From Chryseobacterium tagetis (lineage in GTDB: Bacteria; Bacteroidota; Bacteroidia; Flavobacteriales; Weeksellaceae), in NCBI RefSeq assembly GCF_016735585.2, contig NZ_JAERSE020000002.1, positions 868,001-932,000 on the forward strand: DNA of 64,000 nucleotides, in the 5' to 3' direction. The notes below the pieces were generated by a model. That model was not told the DNA's origin. It did no database searches and saw only the letters and a list, made by a program, of their open reading frames with translations. Positions 53,493 to 61,569 of the stretch are shown one piece after another (positions within the stretch are counted from its first letter, which is position 1; each line of letters begins with the position of its first letter). A program made the position numbers and the translations under genes.

Positions 53493-53869
53493 TAGATCAG
53501 ATTTTTATAGTTTACTGACATTTTTAATGCAATTGTCTCGCCAAAAGAAGTAGTGTTTTTTACTTTTACTTCCTCCCCGTTCTCAGAAATATCCAGTTGA
53601 AGGGTCAGTTCAGGCGTTTCAAAAGGATTGATGATTGCCATGAATTTTACATTGGAAGCCGTTTTTAAAAACAATTTTTTGCCCGTAAACTCTTCTGTCA
53701 GCTCCTTTACGATCTGCATCATACAAACTCCCGGAGTTACAGGATTTCCCGGAAAATGACCTTTAAAAATATCATGATCCTTGTTCAGATTGATTTGAGC
53801 AATATAATTACCATTCTCTGTTTTCTGATAAGAGTCTAATGTATAAAAACCTTTTAGGATAGTCTGCAT
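53492..53869 (-). CDS. FabZ-like 3-hydroxyacyl-ACP dehydratase
   Basis: A 125-residue hotdog protein. FKGHFPGNPVTPGVCMMQI (about residues 35-53) is the FabZ-type active-site stretch with catalytic His37 and the motif's Gly-Pro turn. It should dehydrate 3-hydroxyacyl-ACP to give the conjugated double bonds. Its ATG overlaps the stop of nothing upstream; the beta-barrel gene is 3 bp before it. Confidence 0.85.
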   Translation of the reverse strand: MQTILKGFYTLDSYQKTENGNYIAQINLNKDHDIFKGHFPGNPVTPGVCMMQIVKELTEEFTGKKLFLKTASNVKFMAIINPFETPELTLQLDISENGEEVKVKNTTSFGETIALKMSVNYKNLI

Positions 53870-53872
53870 AAA

Positions 53873-54481
53873 TTATTTTTTCGTGTTAAAAGTATAGTAA
53901 ATTCCGGTTTGGAAAAGAAGGTTGGTGTGATCTTCACTCGTAGTTTTGATCTGGGAAATCATCCCTTTTTTAAATCTTGCTTCAATACCAAAATTTTTGG
54001 TGATATCATATCCTAGACCGACTAAAACTCCAAGATCGGTATTTGTTTTATTATAAGGATCAAAATTTTTGTCATGAATCAAAACATCAATACTTACTCC
54101 TGCATGCAAATTAAAATTCTTAAAATAAAACTTGTTCACAGCCTGTAGAGAAAGATAGGACAGTTCAGACTTGGTTTCCTGAGTGCTCGTCTTCATAATG
54201 GTTCCCTGTCTGGAATAATTGATTTCCGGTTGTAAAGCATACAATTTAGAAAAACGGATATTTCCGAAAGCACCAACATAGAAATCTGTGATATAACTTG
54301 TTCTTACTTTTTCTTCATTGGCCCAATAATCATCACTCGCTTCAAACCAGTTGTAAAATCCGCTGTCATTTTCTGTAAACTTTGCAAAATTTACTCCTCC
54401 CCTTATTCCCGGTGTGAAAGTAACCTGTGCAAAAGATAAGCTTGAAATGAGTACAATAAGTAAAAATGATATTTTTTTCAT
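53873..54481 (-). CDS. Outer-membrane beta-barrel protein (PorT-like family)
   Basis: A 202-residue protein with a signal peptide (residues 1-18, ending SFAQ), then alternating strands with GIRGGVNFAKF, LQPEINYSRQG, and a C-terminal FQTGIYYTF. This is the eight-stranded OmpA-like barrel type. It may help place pigment components in the outer membrane, but its position is the only evidence. Confidence 0.75.
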   Translation of the reverse strand: MKKISFLLIVLISSLSFAQVTFTPGIRGGVNFAKFTENDSGFYNWFEASDDYWANEEKVRTSYITDFYVGAFGNIRFSKLYALQPEINYSRQGTIMKTSTQETKSELSYLSLQAVNKFYFKNFNLHAGVSIDVLIHDKNFDPYNKTNTDLGVLVGLGYDITKNFGIEARFKKGMISQIKTTSEDHTNLLFQTGIYYTFNTKK

Positions 54482-54485
54482 GCAG

Positions 54486-55121
54486 TTATTCCGTTTCGGT
54501 TATTTGAAATAGTTTTATATTGATTTTGAAATCTTTATGCTGAAGGTTCAAACTATCCGCGAAGATATGTTTTTTTGCATCAAAAGTGAAATCGATTTTT
54601 TCCTTATTATTTTTCGTGTAGATGATTTGTTTCAGTAAATTATTTTCTTTGTTGAAGAATAAATAATAAACTTTTTTATCAATTTTTGAAAGATAGATCT
54701 TAGAATTTTCATTTTCAAAACTTTCATTGACAGGATATTGTCTTTTTAAAAGTTGCTGAAAATCATTCTTTAAGAAATTGATGACGATTTTTTTATCCAG
54801 ATCAGGAAGAACATAATTTAGTTTAAAATCATTGTCTGAAATCTCAAAATCAATTAATTTATTTCCAAAATCCGATGTCATGGCAACACGGTGTGTCGTT
54901 TCGCTGATCTTTTTGATAATCAGAATTCCGCTGACATGATTTTTATAAATATCCATCTGACATTTATAAACATAATCGTCATTGGAAGAAAAGTATAAAT
55001 TTTCGACCTCTTTTTCAGAACCGGAAACGGTTTTTACATCTGTAAGTTTGTACGTTTTACAGGAAACAAACCATAATAAGATCAGACTATAAACTGAATT
55101 CTGAAGCAGCGATCGGCGCAT
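54486..55121 (-). CDS. Lipoprotein-like protein of unknown function
   Basis: About 211 residues from the ATG at 55121; a TTG at 55145 would add eight residues. The N-terminus is hydrophobic with a lipobox-like WFVSC, then beta-rich sequence with no known motif (KKISETTHRVAMTSDFGNKLIDF). It overlaps the end of the LolA-like gene by 35 bp, so both are translated together. A lipoprotein exported through the LolA-like carrier seems possible. Confidence 0.7.
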   Translation of the reverse strand: MRRSLLQNSVYSLILLWFVSCKTYKLTDVKTVSGSEKEVENLYFSSNDDYVYKCQMDIYKNHVSGILIIKKISETTHRVAMTSDFGNKLIDFEISDNDFKLNYVLPDLDKKIVINFLKNDFQQLLKRQYPVNESFENENSKIYLSKIDKKVYYLFFNKENNLLKQIIYTKNNKEKIDFTFDAKKHIFADSLNLQHKDFKINIKLFQITETE

Positions 55122-55713
55122 TGATTTTAGTATTTTTGAAAACAATATTTGTGGTATCTCCGGAAGCTTCCGTCATATTGACCTGCGAAACTGTAGATTG
55201 CCCTTTTGGAAAGCTTAATTCAATCTGCTTGATGTATTTTAGCAATTGAGCAGATTTCGGAGTAAATTTTGCGATGTTGAAATTAGCATTCTTAAAATAA
55301 GACACGGAAAATTCAGGATCGTTGAACATCTGTCCGTTTGAACTTCCTACAATCAGTTTATTGATTTTTTCAAATGTTTTGCTTTTGGCATCAACAGAAG
55401 ATTTCTTTCCCTGATCGTTGATGAAGATTTTATTATCCTTGAAAACAATGCTGTACTGATAAGGCTTTGTGTATTTCCAGCTCAGCATATTCGGTGTTTT
55501 TAACGACATTTTTCCGTAAGTGACAATGCTTTTGTCCAGAAAATCCATTTTCTTGGTTTGGGTGAAGTCACTTTGCAAGGTTTTTATTTCTTTAGTTTCC
55601 GATGAAACTTTACTGACAAATGCTTTAGATTCAGCTCCTGACATTGCTGTATTTTGTGCAAAAAAGAACCCTGAAACTAATAAAAAAGCTCCGAAAGCAA
55701 TATTTTTAATCAT
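55087..55713 (-). CDS. LolA-like outer-membrane lipoprotein carrier
   Basis: A 208-residue periplasmic protein with a signal peptide (residues 1-18, ending FFAQ) and a LolA-type barrel: LQSDFTQTKKMDFL, GKMSLKTPNMLSWKYTKPY and KNANFNIAKF. A LolA-like gene is a usual member of aryl-polyene and flexirubin clusters; it may carry the pigment or its lipid anchor across the periplasm rather than lipoproteins in general. Confidence 0.85.
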   Translation of the reverse strand: MIKNIAFGAFLLVSGFFFAQNTAMSGAESKAFVSKVSSETKEIKTLQSDFTQTKKMDFLDKSIVTYGKMSLKTPNMLSWKYTKPYQYSIVFKDNKIFINDQGKKSSVDAKSKTFEKINKLIVGSSNGQMFNDPEFSVSYFKNANFNIAKFTPKSAQLLKYIKQIELSFPKGQSTVSQVNMTEASGDTTNIVFKNTKINAPIAASEFSL

Positions 55714-55854
55714 TATATTATTTTTTAATTAACCACAAAAGTCACAAAAGATGATTTAAGTTGAATACTTTGAAGATATAAAGTTCACAGAGATAAAAAT
55801 CTTTTTCAAAACTTATGTGTTCTTGTTACAGATAGATATTTCAACTTAAAATTT

Positions 55855-56619
55855 CTATTTAAAAACTTTTGTCTCTTTTGTGGTTGAGATAGTATCAACC
55901 GTAAAAGTTGAGTAGTTTTTATCCTTCAAAAATACTAATAAATCTACCAACACATTATATGTTTTTTCTGAAGTGTCATGAAGGAGAATAATGCTTCCTT
56001 TTTTGAGACCTTTGGTAACTTTTTGGTAAATTTTTTTCTCATCCTCTGTAATGGTATCCAAAGAACGGACATTCCAGCCGATGCTATTTTTGTGAGTTTT
56101 TTTTATTGCTTTTCCAATATTTGGATTGGTAACTCCAAAAGGAGGACGGTATAAATCGGTTTTTAGATTTCCAACTTTTAACATGATTTTATCACATTTT
56201 TCAATTTCTTCAACCATTTTTGAGGTAGATAGAAACCCTGTGTTGTTAGAATGCAAATAGGTATGATTTCCAATAGTATGTCCTTCTTCAATAATCCGTT
56301 GAAAAGTTTCAGGATATTTTTCAATCTGTTTTCCAATACAGAAAAAAGTAGCTTGTATGTTATTCTCTTTTAACAAATCTAAAAATTTCGGTGTAAACTC
56401 GGTCGGCCCATCATCGAAAGTCAAAGCAACTTCTTTGATTTTTGTCCTTTTATGAGTAATACTGTCGATGAAATACCCTAATGTAATATCAAACGAACCC
56501 CATGTCAAAACTGCAGTAAACCCAAGAAAACAAAAGAAATACACCCAAAAAGTCCCGTGAAACGCATAAATAAAAACGTTACAGAAAAGATAAAATAAGA
56601 TAAATAGGTAATGTTTCAT
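55855..56619 (-). CDS. Polysaccharide deacetylase family protein
   Basis: A 254-residue NodB-type deacetylase with two N-terminal membrane segments. The TFDDGPTEFT motif (Asp-Asp zinc/base) lies near residue 70, HTIGNHTYLHSN has the two zinc His, and RPPFG near 158 completes the set. It is transcribed in the same direction as the ketosynthases, with 141 bp before the LolA-like gene. Its role in the cluster is unclear. Confidence 0.85.
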   Translation of the reverse strand: MKHYLFILFYLFCNVFIYAFHGTFWVYFFCFLGFTAVLTWGSFDITLGYFIDSITHKRTKIKEVALTFDDGPTEFTPKFLDLLKENNIQATFFCIGKQIEKYPETFQRIIEEGHTIGNHTYLHSNNTGFLSTSKMVEEIEKCDKIMLKVGNLKTDLYRPPFGVTNPNIGKAIKKTHKNSIGWNVRSLDTITEDEKKIYQKVTKGLKKGSIILLHDTSEKTYNVLVDLLVFLKDKNYSTFTVDTISTTKETKVFK

Positions 56620-56662
56620 CTTTTATTTTGAGTTAAATATTCAGTTGCTTTAAACGGTATAT

Positions 56663-56743
56663 TTGTCATTCCGTAGGAATCTCGATAGAGTTTTAAAGTT
56701 GTTTAGATTCCACGATCTACTTCGTTTCGCTCTGAACGACAAA
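56663..56743. repeat. Palindromic element, TTTGTCATTCC family
   Basis: Arms TTTGTCATTC (56662-56671) and GAACGACAAA (56734-56743), differing at one base pair from full inverse symmetry; inner GGAATCTCG / AGATTCC parts. It lies between the deacetylase gene and the next ketosynthase. Related in layout to the TGTCATTCTG family. Confidence 0.7.
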
Positions 56744-56776
56744 GAGACTGATGGATTTACATTACAATTAAATTAA

Positions 56777-57838
56777 TTAAGCCCTCTCCAGCAAAACCAA
56801 GCTATGATCATTTCCTCCCAAATGATTATAAAGCAGAATTTTTTTAATTCCTTCTTTCTTTAAATCATTAATCATCATCACTTCCTGAATTTCTTGATTT
56901 TTAAGAATATGACATGCCATAAATGTTGAGAAACCACTTGCTGTATTGAATTCTCCACTCAAATGTTTATAATACAATAAAGCTGAATGTTGAAATACAT
57001 CCATTGCTTTCGTATAGTAAACATCAGATTTTGCATCTCCGCTGAAGCCTAAAATCACAGCATCAATATCATTCGAAGTTAATTGATTTTTAGCTAAAAA
57101 ACCTTCAATAAATTGTTGGGTTTCATTTAAATCTAATCTGCTGCTAATCTGAATGTCTTTCAGTTGAGCGTAAGAATTTTCCGTTTTATCTTTTCCTAAA
57201 ACAAAAAAGCTGGCTCCTTCTCCCCAAATGACTCCATTGGTTGTTGATTTTAAATAATCAACAGGAAGATCTTCTTCTTTTTTAATGGTGTTGTTTAATC
57301 TATACAATTCCATGGTTCGGTCGGTTTGTTCGTCTGTAGAACCTACCAAAACGTTATCTGCTTCTCCATCATTGATCTGTAGTTTTGCATCTAAAAAAGA
57401 GAATTCCAGAGACGAAGAAGTATTGACATACGTGAAATTGTACGCATGACACTGCAAACCTAAAGCAATTTGTCCGGCAACAGTATTGTGAGTGGATTGA
57501 ATAAAATAAGTTGGAGTTAAGAACTCTTCATTATTATCTATCACATTTTTTAGAAATTTTTCAGAATCCTGAGAACAACCCATTCCTGTTCCTACGATAA
57601 TTGCATCAGGATTTTCGATTCCTGCCTCTTGTAAAGCATATTTTGATGCTACGGAACTCATTTTTACTGTTTTAGACATTCTTCTGCTTGCTGCAGGTGG
57701 AATGAATTCTTTGTAATTGGGTTCAATAGCTTTTACAACTTGAGACAAGTTTACAGGCTGTAAATTTTGAAAGAAATTCTCATTTAAAGTGTCCTGAACT
57801 GAGATACAGGCTGCACTGTTGATGTAAACGGGACTCAT
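56777..57838 (-). CDS. Ketosynthase-like protein lacking the catalytic Cys (chain-length-factor-like)
   Basis: A 353-residue protein from the ATG at 57838, overlapping the ketosynthase stop by 4 bp (ATGA). The fold is that of beta-ketoacyl synthases (IIVGTGMGCSQDSEK, IWGEGASFFVLG). The active-site Cys position, aligned with TACSSA of the neighbour, reads VNTSSSLEF, so the Cys is replaced. That is the pattern of chain-length factors, which pair with a working ketosynthase. The coupled translation supports a heterodimer with the upstream ketosynthase. Confidence 0.8.
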   Translation of the reverse strand: MSPVYINSAACISVQDTLNENFFQNLQPVNLSQVVKAIEPNYKEFIPPAASRRMSKTVKMSSVASKYALQEAGIENPDAIIVGTGMGCSQDSEKFLKNVIDNNEEFLTPTYFIQSTHNTVAGQIALGLQCHAYNFTYVNTSSSLEFSFLDAKLQINDGEADNVLVGSTDEQTDRTMELYRLNNTIKKEEDLPVDYLKSTTNGVIWGEGASFFVLGKDKTENSYAQLKDIQISSRLDLNETQQFIEGFLAKNQLTSNDIDAVILGFSGDAKSDVYYTKAMDVFQHSALLYYKHLSGEFNTASGFSTFMACHILKNQEIQEVMMINDLKKEGIKKILLYNHLGGNDHSLVLLERA

Positions 57839-59034
57839 GATTTTGAGAAAATTAAAGTTGAACAATTTCCCCCAAAACCAAACGAATTGGAAAGAACGTG
57901 GTTGATATTTTTCTCTTTAAGTTCAGTCACAGGTGTCAAATCAAATTCTTCCATTTTTGTTTTAAAATTAAGATTTGGGAAAATGATATTGTTCTGAATC
58001 GCTAATAAAGAATAAACGGCTTCAATTCCTGCAGCCGCAGCCAAAGTATGACCTGTAAAGGCTTTTGTAGAACTGAATTCCGGAACGTTATTTTCTCCAA
58101 AAATTCTGATCATCGCAATTCCTTCCGATAAATCATTATTAGGCGTTGCTGTTCCGTGAACGTTGATGTAATCAATATTTTCTTTCTCTAAACCGGAAAC
58201 TTTTAATGCTTTTTCCATGGCTAAATAAGCGCCTTGTCCGTTCTCTGAAGAAGCGGTTTGGTGATGAGCATCATTGGCATTTCCGTATCCTGAAAGATAA
58301 CCTAGGACTTTTTTATTTTCCTTTTTCACGACTTCATCAGATTCTAAAACGATGAAAGCGGCTGCTTCCCCTAAATTCAGACCTTTTCTGTCATTGTCAA
58401 AAGGAGTGTTGTAAGAATCTGTAAGGATCATCAATGTGCTGAAACCATTCAACGTAAATTTTGAAAGAGAATCTGTTCCACCGACAATTACGCGGTCTAA
58501 AATACCGTTTTTAATAAGCTTTGCGCCCATCATAATTGCGTTTGCAGCAGATGAACAGGCTGTACTGATGGTAGAAACCATTCCTTGTAAGCCCAAATAA
58601 TCTGCAATCAGCAATGATGAATTTCCGGCATCATGAGCGTCAATATATTTTTGCTTTTCAGGGAAGTCTTCGTAGGTGTAGAAGTATTTTTCGGTGATAT
58701 CCATTCCGCCAACACTTGTTGAGGAAATCAATCCTGTTTTATATTCATTAATGTCAGAAATTCCGGCACTTTCTACGGCTTCTTTTGCGGCAACCATCCC
58801 TAATAAAGAGGTTCTTGTAGCATTATTGTCTTCATGTAACTGAAGTTTTTGCACAAGCTCTTCATTAGATAATTTGATCTCGCCCGTTTTTATATTTCCG
58901 GTATGGCGTGTTTCAAACAACTGAATGTCTGAAATCCCATGTTTTCCGGTTTTTAACGAACTCAAATTTTCTTCCACATTGTTTCCAATCGCGGAAATGA
59001 TGCCCATTCCTGTTATGGCAATTTTTTGACCCAT
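57835..59034 (-). CDS. Beta-ketoacyl-ACP synthase (KS-2)
   Basis: A 399-residue FabF-type ketosynthase. Cys160 is in STACSSAANAIM, with His in NVHGTATPNND and KAFTGHTLAAAAG, so all catalytic residues are present. It overlaps the Cys-less KS-like gene by 4 bp and is preceded by an ACP gene 64 bp upstream, with a hairpin element in the gap. These genes together should form the polyene chain-extension unit. Confidence 0.92.
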   Translation of the reverse strand: MGQKIAITGMGIISAIGNNVEENLSSLKTGKHGISDIQLFETRHTGNIKTGEIKLSNEELVQKLQLHEDNNATRTSLLGMVAAKEAVESAGISDINEYKTGLISSTSVGGMDITEKYFYTYEDFPEKQKYIDAHDAGNSSLLIADYLGLQGMVSTISTACSSAANAIMMGAKLIKNGILDRVIVGGTDSLSKFTLNGFSTLMILTDSYNTPFDNDRKGLNLGEAAAFIVLESDEVVKKENKKVLGYLSGYGNANDAHHQTASSENGQGAYLAMEKALKVSGLEKENIDYINVHGTATPNNDLSEGIAMIRIFGENNVPEFSSTKAFTGHTLAAAAGIEAVYSLLAIQNNIIFPNLNFKTKMEEFDLTPVTELKEKNINHVLSNSFGFGGNCSTLIFSKS

Positions 59035-59036
59035 TT

Positions 59037-59094
59037 TGCAAAATGTAACAATGTATCAATACAACGGTTTACGCCGATTGATACATTGGTATAT
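59037..59094. repeat. TGTAACAAT hairpin element, copy C
   Basis: The arms AATGTATCAAT (59050-59060) and ATTGATACATT (59077-59087) are an exact inverted repeat, and TGTAACAATGTA (59044-59055) continues the family sequence. It sits in the gap between the ACP gene and KS-2, ending just upstream of the KS-2 start on the minus strand. Confidence 0.75.
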
Positions 59095-59098
59095 TAAT

Positions 59099-59356
59099 TT
59101 ATTTTGTTCTGTTTTCTTCAATGAATTTCGCCATTGTCTCGATAGAAGCGAAAATCTCTTTTCCTTTTTTAGGATCAGATAATTTGATTCCGTATTCTTT
59201 ATCAAGAAGAACGATTAATTCAAGCGCGTCGATGGAATCCAATCCAAGACCTCCTCCGAATAAAGGATCTGTATCTTTGATTTCTTCTACTGCCACGTCT
59301 TCAAGGTTAAGGACTTCGATAATTTTGTGTTTTAATTCTTCTCTTAAGTTTTCCAT
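59099..59356 (-). CDS. Acyl carrier protein 2 of the pigment cluster
   Basis: An 85-residue ACP with Ser41 in LGLDSIDALELIV, where phosphopantetheine is attached. It differs from ACP-1 (47012) in sequence, suggesting each ACP works with its own ketosynthase set. It lies directly before KS-2 in the same direction. Confidence 0.93.
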   Translation of the reverse strand: MENLREELKHKIIEVLNLEDVAVEEIKDTDPLFGGGLGLDSIDALELIVLLDKEYGIKLSDPKKGKEIFASIETMAKFIEENRTK

Positions 59357-59424
59357 AATTTAATTTCTAAAATTGTCATTTTAGGAGATTTAATTTCTCT
59401 TTTAAATAACAAATTGTATATTTT

Positions 59425-59964
59425 TTATATTGTTAACAAATATACGAAAGCATTATAACTTTCCTGATATAGCTCTACCCAACCGCACAATACTTTATCA
59501 GCCTTTCCTGACTGTAAGATCTGCTCTGAGTAATCGTTTAAAAATTTTTCATCAAATTCGTCCAAAACAAAAAAAGCATTCTCTGTCTGCATTTTATGTT
59601 TAATACTGATTTCCCCCACACAAATGTTCGGTAAAGTATACACGAAAACAGCTGGACTCGGAAAATAATTTTCCTGTGAATTGATGCTTTCCTGATATTT
59701 AAAATCGGTATCTAAACTTGATGACCTGTTGGCAAAAACCAAAGCTGTTCTGCTGTGATCTTCATCTTTTAAAATCATTTCAGAGGCAAGAAAGGCGAGT
59801 TTACTTAAACTATCCATTTTGTGGAATTTTGGATAATTTAGTTCTAAAGTTTTATAGGCTTCTTTTGCGAAGTCTGAAAAGTTTTCAGTCTGGGTTTCAA
59901 AAATAATTTCGTTGTTCAGAACGATTTTTGAGTTTTGTATGGTGCAAATGTCTGTTTTCTTCAT
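59425..59964 (-). CDS. Ketosynthase-like N-terminal-domain protein, apparently non-catalytic
   Basis: About 179 residues from the ATG at 59964; another ATG at 59973 would add three residues. [17 protein letters not shown] and the block [20 protein letters not shown] resemble the half-length ketosynthase-like proteins found in aryl-polyene clusters. No Cys-His-His set is present. It probably supports one of the full ketosynthases. It starts 10 bp after KS-3. Confidence 0.72.
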   Translation of the reverse strand: MKKTDICTIQNSKIVLNNEIIFETQTENFSDFAKEAYKTLELNYPKFHKMDSLSKLAFLASEMILKDEDHSRTALVFANRSSSLDTDFKYQESINSQENYFPSPAVFVYTLPNICVGEISIKHKMQTENAFFVLDEFDEKFLNDYSEQILQSGKADKVLCGWVELYQESYNAFVYLLTI

Positions 59965-59974
59965 GGGTATCATT

Positions 59975-61147
59975 TTAACATTTTTCCAAAACAATTGCCG
60001 CATTACACCCGCCAAAACCTGAGGCTGTTTTCAAAATATATTTGATTTCTGCAGGTTGGTTTTCTTTAATAATATTCAAAGATTGGGAAGTTCCCGTTTC
60101 TTCGAAATTTTTTGATGGAATCAATGTATTATTCAAAGCAGATTCCATCGAAATAATACTTTCCAACAATCCAGAAGCACCTAAACAATGACCGTAATAA
60201 CCTTTCATGCTGTTTAGAGGAATATTTTGTAATTCCATTCTATTGAAAGCGATGGCTTCCATTTCGTCGTTATATATTGTCGCCGTTCCGTGTGCAGAAA
60301 TAAAATTAATCTGCTCTGCCGAAACTTGGGCTTCTGTTATTGCATTTTTGATGCTTGCGAACAATCCGTCACCAGTTCTTGATGGGCCGGAAATATGGTT
60401 CGCATCGTTAATTGCTGAATCTCCCAAAACTTTAAAACTAAATTTTTCGTTTTGTGGGATTGCTTCGTCACTCTGTTCCTCGCAATGACCAGTAATATAA
60501 ATTGCTGCGGTTGCTTCGCCTATATTTATTCCGTCACGGTTTTTGTCGTAAGGTTTGCAGATTTCCGTTCCGATTGCCTGAAATGAATTAAATCCTGAAA
60601 TCACAAATTCTGAAATCTCATCTCCGGCAATGACAAAAGCATCTTTGTATTTTCCTGCCTGAATCATATTTTTCGCAACAGCAATCGCCATTACTCCCGA
60701 AACACAGGCGTTGGAAACAACAATTGGTTTCGTTTTAAATCCAAAAAAATCAGCGATCTTTTGAGCTAAGCTGGAAAGAAAAACACCTTCCGGTAAAGTG
60801 GATTGGTTTTTTAATAAGCTGATATTTCCTTTTGTTGTAGATAAAATAAAAGCTGTATTGTCTGAAATCTGATGTTTTTCAACTAAAGGTTTTAAACTCA
60901 GCAAAAACATTTTTTCGAGCCTTGTGAATTTTGTACTGTCATTCTGAGTTCCGTTGAAGAATCTCTTAAACTCTTTATCCAGTTTTTCAGAATCAATCAT
61001 AGAAGCATAAAAAGGCTCTTGATTTTCTATAATTTTATGTAAAGCTACGCCGGATTTCCCTTCTAAAAGAGCATTCCAGTTTGAAGGAACATCAAATCCT
61101 AAAGGGGTGACGCAGTTATAATCTGTAATGTAAATTTCCTTCTTCAT
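59975..61147 (-). CDS. Beta-ketoacyl-ACP synthase (KS-3) carrying two in-frame repeats
   Basis: A 390-residue ketosynthase. Catalytic Cys148 is in [10 protein letters not shown]; His in [11 protein letters not shown] and [10 protein letters not shown]. Residues 61-71 ([11 protein letters not shown]) and 220-232 ([13 protein letters not shown]) are encoded by two different interspersed repeats read in frame, both outside the active-site blocks and likely in surface loops. The gene start overlaps the thioesterase stop by one base, so the operon remains coupled. Confidence 0.9.
   Translation of the reverse strand: MKKEIYITDYNCVTPLGFDVPSNWNALLEGKSGVALHKIIENQEPFYASMIDSEKLDKEFKRFFNGTQNDSTKFTRLEKMFLLSLKPLVEKHQISDNTAFILSTTKGNISLLKNQSTLPEGVFLSSLAQKIADFFGFKTKPIVVSNACVSGVMAIAVAKNMIQAGKYKDAFVIAGDEISEFVISGFNSFQAIGTEICKPYDKNRDGINIGEATAAIYITGHCEEQSDEAIPQNEKFSFKVLGDSAINDANHISGPSRTGDGLFASIKNAITEAQVSAEQINFISAHGTATIYNDEMEAIAFNRMELQNIPLNSMKGYYGHCLGASGLLESIISMESALNNTLIPSKNFEETGTSQSLNIIKENQPAEIKYILKTASGFGGCNAAIVLEKC
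60456..60490. repeat. ATTGCGAGGA-type palindromic repeat inside KS-3
   Basis: The minus strand reads GGTCATTGCGAGGAACAGAG followed by TGACGAAGCAATCCC. ATTGC...GCAAT are its inverted ends. The same short repeat is widespread in bacterial genomes and its translation [10 protein letters not shown] is a known tell-tale. Here it is in frame, residues 220-232 of KS-3. Confidence 0.85.
60937..60966. repeat. TGTCATTCTG element, half copy inside KS-3
   Basis: TGTCATTCTGAGTTCCGTTG then AAGAATCTCTT follows the left arm of the element at 50041-50117; no right arm is present. On the minus strand it is read as [11 protein letters not shown], residues 61-71 of KS-3. Confidence 0.75.
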
Positions 61148-61569
61148 TATAATCCCATTTTATCTTTCCAAGCCTGAAAAAACTCAGGATTATATAAACA
61201 TAAATTATTGTCTGAATCTAAGAATACCTGAATGGTTTCTCCTGAGCAGACCAATTTATTTTCTTCGTTGAAGAGTTCGTATCTGTAAATTAATTTTGCC
61301 GAATTGGAGTTCACAAAAGTGGTCACGATCTTGAACGTTTCTCCATATTTTAAAGGAAGAAAATGTTCGCATGTGCTTTTTACAATCGGTGTTACAAATC
61401 CTGCTTTCTGAATATCAAGATAGGTCAAACCGTGCTGTCTTCCGAAAGCTTCTCTACCGTCCTCGAAGTACACAATGTAATGACCGTGCCAAACAATTCC
61501 CAGCGGATCTGTTTCATTGAACCTTACTCGAACAACTTCTGTACAAGTTAAATTTTCTTTAGACTGCAT
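61147..61569 (-). CDS. Acyl-CoA/ACP thioesterase (4-hydroxybenzoyl-CoA thioesterase family)
   Basis: A 140-residue hotdog thioesterase. VRFNETDPLGIVWHGHYIVYFEDG contains the Asp and the HxxY core (residues 14-37). It would release or transfer acyl chains from ACP or CoA. It overlaps the permease gene by 11 bp and KS-3 by one base. Confidence 0.85.
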   Translation of the reverse strand: MQSKENLTCTEVVRVRFNETDPLGIVWHGHYIVYFEDGREAFGRQHGLTYLDIQKAGFVTPIVKSTCEHFLPLKYGETFKIVTTFVNSNSAKLIYRYELFNEENKLVCSGETIQVFLDSDNNLCLYNPEFFQAWKDKMGL

